This document shows, in pieces, positions 6,773-8,684 of a stretch of 8,684 nt of DNA (positions are counted from its first letter, which is position 1; each line of letters opens with the position of its first letter). The translations under genes were made by a program, and so were the position numbers. Under the pieces are notes generated by a model. It saw nothing but the letters and a program-made list of their open reading frames with translations, was not told where the DNA came from and did no database searches. This stretch comes from Campylobacterales bacterium (GTDB lineage: Bacteria; Campylobacterota; Campylobacteria; Campylobacterales; Sulfurovaceae), in contig JAFGWQ010000040.1 in NCBI GenBank assembly GCA_016937075.1, positions 1 to 8,684 on the forward strand, read 5' to 3'.

Positions 6773-7167
6773 TATGCTTCCTCGTTGTTGACTGATTGTT
6801 TTTTGAAAGTCACAGTTTCTCTTTTGGGCTCTATACTTTCAGAAGGAGAGCTTGTTTGGCTGAAACTGTTTTTAGCACTTTGCATGGCTTTTTCTATCTC
6901 TTCGGTTGGATTGATTTTGTGATTTTTGAAACTTTGCAATTCGTTTGTTGCTTCATCAAGCTGCTTTTTGTAACTAAGAGCTTCCTCTTTGATATCTGCT
7001 ATTCGCATCTCAGATTCCAGAGTATGTTGGGCATCATTCATAACTTTTTTTATACTTTTTATAAATCTTGCTACTTTCACCATTGTATCTGGCAGTTTTT
7101 CTGGTCCTAGAAACAAAATAGCAATGATAATAATGAATAAGAACTCTTCAAAACCGATTCCAAACAT
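6772..7167 (-). CDS. tatB: Sec-independent (twin-arginine) translocase subunit TatB
   Basis: Single-span membrane partner of TatC in the twin-arginine signal-peptide receptor complex. The 131 residues begin M-F-G-I-G-F-E-E-F-L-F, with the membrane-embedded glutamate typical of TatB, then one helix (about 8-21) ending in L-G-P-E-K-L-P, the hinge shared by TatA and TatB. An amphipathic helix and a charged, probably coiled-coil region (about 25-85) follow, then a Ser/Pro/Glu-rich tail. The position before tatC, the early Glu and a length beyond TatA's usual 60-90 residues favour TatB over TatA; no tatA lies in the window. GAGG at 7178-7181 precedes the ATG by 10 nt. The 1-nt overlap with tatC implies coupled translation. 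Confidence 0.93.
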   Translation of the reverse strand: MFGIGFEEFLFIIIIAILFLGPEKLPDTMVKVARFIKSIKKVMNDAQHTLESEMRIADIKEEALSYKKQLDEATNELQSFKNHKINPTEEIEKAMQSAKNSFSQTSSPSESIEPKRETVTFKKQSVNNEEA

Positions 7168-7194
7168 ATTCTACATGCCTCATATTTTTAGGCT

Positions 7195-7203
7195 ATTGTA
7201 TCA
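7195..7203 (-). promoter_or_regulatory. Possible extended -10 promoter element for tatB
   Basis: The 44-nt hemW-tatB gap holds TGATACAAT on the - strand: a TG dinucleotide one base before TACAAT, the extended -10 pattern. Transcription would start near 7188, giving a leader of about 20 nt that includes the GAGG ribosome site. No convincing -35 box is seen, which is normal in this phylum. It would let the tat-queA genes be expressed apart from hemW. Consensus match only. Confidence 0.35.
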
Positions 7204-7211
7204 CAAAAAGT

Positions 7212-8261
7212 TTAATCCATCAGATAAAGCGCGATCTCGTCACTCAAGAAAAGATCTAGATTGTAATAGTGCGTAGCACTTTTGGTTAGTTTGCCGCTAT
7301 TTGTCAAAAAATCTGCCTTTTGCAGAATATGTATAGGCAAGATAGAGATTTCAATTCCGATGGTACTTCTTAAGCCTAAAAAAATCTTTTCTGTCAATAT
7401 ATCCTTGGAGGTTAATCTTTCTTTTTTGATATGCAACGGATTTGTGATATATCCATCTATATCCGTGAGTGGATAGAGTCTAGTGTCGTCTAAAAAACCT
7501 ACAGCCCCTGCCCCTATACCGATATAATTTTCAAGATTCCAATACCCTTTGTTGTGTTTAGATTGGTATGTACCAAAATTTGAGATTTCATAATGCTCAA
7601 ATCCTTTTTTAATGATCTCTTCTGCGACAAAAAAAGCTAGACTATCATCTGTTTGTCTATCTTTATCCGTAAAATTCGTCTTATCTTCTATCGTCAATTC
7701 ATAAGCAGATATATGGTCTATCGGCAGAGAAAAAGCGGTATCTATATCTTTTTTTAACAGCTCTTTTGTATCTCCTCTTGCATTATATATAAGATCTAGA
7801 GATATATGCTCAAATCCAAGGGTGTGCGCATTTGTTATGGCATCAATGGCCTGTATTCTGTCGTGAGCTCGTCCCAAATTGTGCAATTTTGCATCATCAA
7901 AACTTTGTACTCCAAAGCTGAGACGATTAACACCAAGATCTTTCATTCCTTTCATCCATAATACGGTAGATGAATTTGGGTTGGCTTCCGCTGTTATTTC
8001 GGCATCCGGATCAATGTATGGTTTTATAATAGAAAAAAAATCTTGATAATGTGATGGATTGATGGTAGATGGGGTACCGCCACCTATAAAAATATTTTTG
8101 ATATCTCCACGAGAGGGTTTAAATCTTTCTAGCTCGTATTGCAATTGAACGCATATACTTTGCATGTATCTGTTTTGGGTATTGTGTTTATGGGTATAGG
8201 AGTTGAAACTGCAATAATGGCATTTTGAATCACAGTATGGGATATGAAGATATAATAGCAT
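7212..8261 (-). CDS. hemW: HemW-like radical SAM protein (heme chaperone; often annotated coproporphyrinogen III oxidase-like)
   Basis: A 349-residue radical S-adenosylmethionine protein of the HemN/HemW group. The 4Fe-4S ligands are Cys10, Cys14 and Cys17 in Y-C-D-S-K-C-H-Y-C-S-F (CX3CX2C). The SAM-binding block I-F-I-G-G-G-T-P-S is at about 57-65, followed by A-E-A-N-P-N-S (91-97), N-R-L-S-F-G-V-Q-S-F (112-121), L-G-R-A-H (129-133), S-A-Y-E-L-T-I-E, and late H-Y-E-I-S-N-F and N-Y-I-G-I-G-A-G-A. The cluster lies only ten residues from the start, without the N-terminal extension of true oxygen-independent coproporphyrinogen oxidase (HemN). That favours HemW, which binds heme and is thought to deliver it to target proteins. 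The length is slightly below the usual 370-390, with a short C-terminus. AGAGG (8267-8271) lies 5 nt before the ATG. First gene of the - strand cluster, divergent from rppH. Confidence 0.9.
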   Translation of the reverse strand: MLLYLHIPYCDSKCHYCSFNSYTHKHNTQNRYMQSICVQLQYELERFKPSRGDIKNIFIGGGTPSTINPSHYQDFFSIIKPYIDPDAEITAEANPNSSTVLWMKGMKDLGVNRLSFGVQSFDDAKLHNLGRAHDRIQAIDAITNAHTLGFEHISLDLIYNARGDTKELLKKDIDTAFSLPIDHISAYELTIEDKTNFTDKDRQTDDSLAFFVAEEIIKKGFEHYEISNFGTYQSKHNKGYWNLENYIGIGAGAVGFLDDTRLYPLTDIDGYITNPLHIKKERLTSKDILTEKIFLGLRSTIGIEISILPIHILQKADFLTNSGKLTKSATHYYNLDLFLSDEIALYLMD

Positions 8262-8393
8262 GACAACCTCTGTTTATTTGATAAATTCAAATGATTCTAA
8301 CCACAAATGAGATAAAATAATATCAGAAAATATACCGAATTTTGTTTGTCAGCAAGAAAGCAAATTTTTTTAAAATAGAAATAAAGTTATAAT
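8262..8393. promoter_or_regulatory. Divergent intergenic promoter region, hemW / rppH
   Basis: This 132-bp AT-rich gap separates two divergent genes and must hold both promoters. For hemW (- strand), TAGAAT at 8294-8299 is a candidate -10 box, giving a leader of about 25 nt. For rppH (+ strand), TAAAAT at 8371-8376 after a T7 run (8365-8371) is the best-placed candidate, with TTGTCA (8346-8351) as a distant -35. A better consensus TATAAT (8388-8393) abuts the ATG and is badly placed. No operator palindrome or riboswitch-like structure is evident. Box assignments are weak; the presence of promoters follows from gene orientation. Confidence 0.45.
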
Positions 8394-8684
8394 ATGAGTC
8401 CTGTATCGTATAAAAAAAAGCGTTATCGCCAAAATGTTGCTGCTGTTATATTGTCGCCCAAATATCCCAATGAATGCGAATTCTTTGTGGGACAATGTAG
8501 GGGCATTAAAAACAGATGGCAATTTCCGCAAGGTGGCATAGATGGAGCCGAGACACCTAGAGAAGCTCTTCTTCGTGAACTTGAAGAAGAGATAGGGTGT
8601 AATAATATTGAGATTTTGGGAGAATTTCCTGATTGGATAACTTATGATTTTCCAAAAGTTAAAAAAACAACCAAAAGATATCCT
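8394..8684 (+). CDS. rppH: RNA pyrophosphohydrolase (RppH/NudH), 5' part
   Basis: First 97 residues of a Nudix hydrolase; the frame is open to the window end, so the rest lies outside. RppH converts 5'-triphosphate mRNA ends to monophosphate and so triggers RNase-mediated decay; the family also cleaves dinucleoside polyphosphates. The start has the family pattern Y-R-Q-N-V-A-A-V-I-L-S, then R-W-Q-F-P-Q-G-G-I-D, characteristic of RppH rather than Nudix enzymes in general. The Nudix box (GX5EX7REUXEEXGU) is complete at 47-69: Gly47, Glu53, Arg61-Glu62, Glu65-Glu66, Gly68. E-F-P-D-W-I-T-Y-D-F-P (77-87) also fits the RppH/IalA group. The ATG at 8394 is the only start in the frame that keeps the conserved N-terminus, yet no Shine-Dalgarno sequence precedes it. 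Confidence 0.93.
   Translation, partial: MSPVSYKKKRYRQNVAAVILSPKYPNECEFFVGQCRGIKNRWQFPQGGIDGAETPREALLRELEEEIGCNNIEILGEFPDWITYDFPKVKKTTKRYP

Noticed and set aside
6796..7276. Two overlapping + strand open frames opposite tatB and the hemW end
   Set aside because: They are antisense to well-supported tatB and hemW genes, rich in Phe and Cys, and lack a ribosome site or known motif.
7251..7800. Repeated 10-mer AAGATCTAGA at 7251-7260 and 7791-7800
   Set aside because: Only two short copies, both inside hemW coding sequence and without conserved flanks; chance is the simplest explanation in AT-rich DNA.

Overview
The window is about 8.7 kb of AT-rich bacterial DNA. It looks like a chromosomal segment of a Campylobacterota (Epsilonproteobacteria) species, probably a free-living sulfur- or hydrogen-oxidising lineage such as Sulfurimonas, Sulfurovum or Sulfuricurvum. 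The assignment rests on protein style, base composition and the tatB-tatC-queA order, which is typical of this phylum; the genus is an inference. I see no mobile element, CRISPR array, tRNA or rRNA.

Left part (1-3309, + strand): the 3' end of a periplasmic adaptor (HlyD/MFP) gene is followed with no spacer by an HAE1-type RND efflux pump gene. The pump gene is split into two reading frames at a run of nine A's (1805-1813). Joining the frames there restores a pump of about 1014 residues, with the proton-relay aspartates in the first half and the relay lysine in the second. An A8 run would read through. This is the most interesting point in the window: a sequencing error, a real inactivating or phase-variable indel, or a gene rescued by transcriptional slippage.

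A perfect 14-bp inverted repeat (3325-3356) lies between the convergent pump and ruvX genes and probably terminates transcription.

Right part (3384-8261, - strand): a tightly packed co-directional cluster, in transcription order hemW, tatB, tatC, queA, an NlpC/P60-SPOR lipoprotein gene and ruvX. tatB/tatC overlap by 1 nt and tatC/queA by 11 nt, suggesting translational coupling. The 44-nt hemW-tatB gap and the 68-nt queA-NlpC gap may carry internal promoters. The products are housekeeping: a heme chaperone, twin-arginine export, queuosine tRNA modification, a cell-wall hydrolase and a YqgF-family nuclease. I see no single pathway joining them.

Right edge: after a 132-bp divergent intergenic region, the 5' end of rppH/nudH (RNA pyrophosphohydrolase) runs rightward and is cut by the window end. 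Apart from the broken pump gene this is an ordinary core-genome region, and I did not find a convincing undescribed system.
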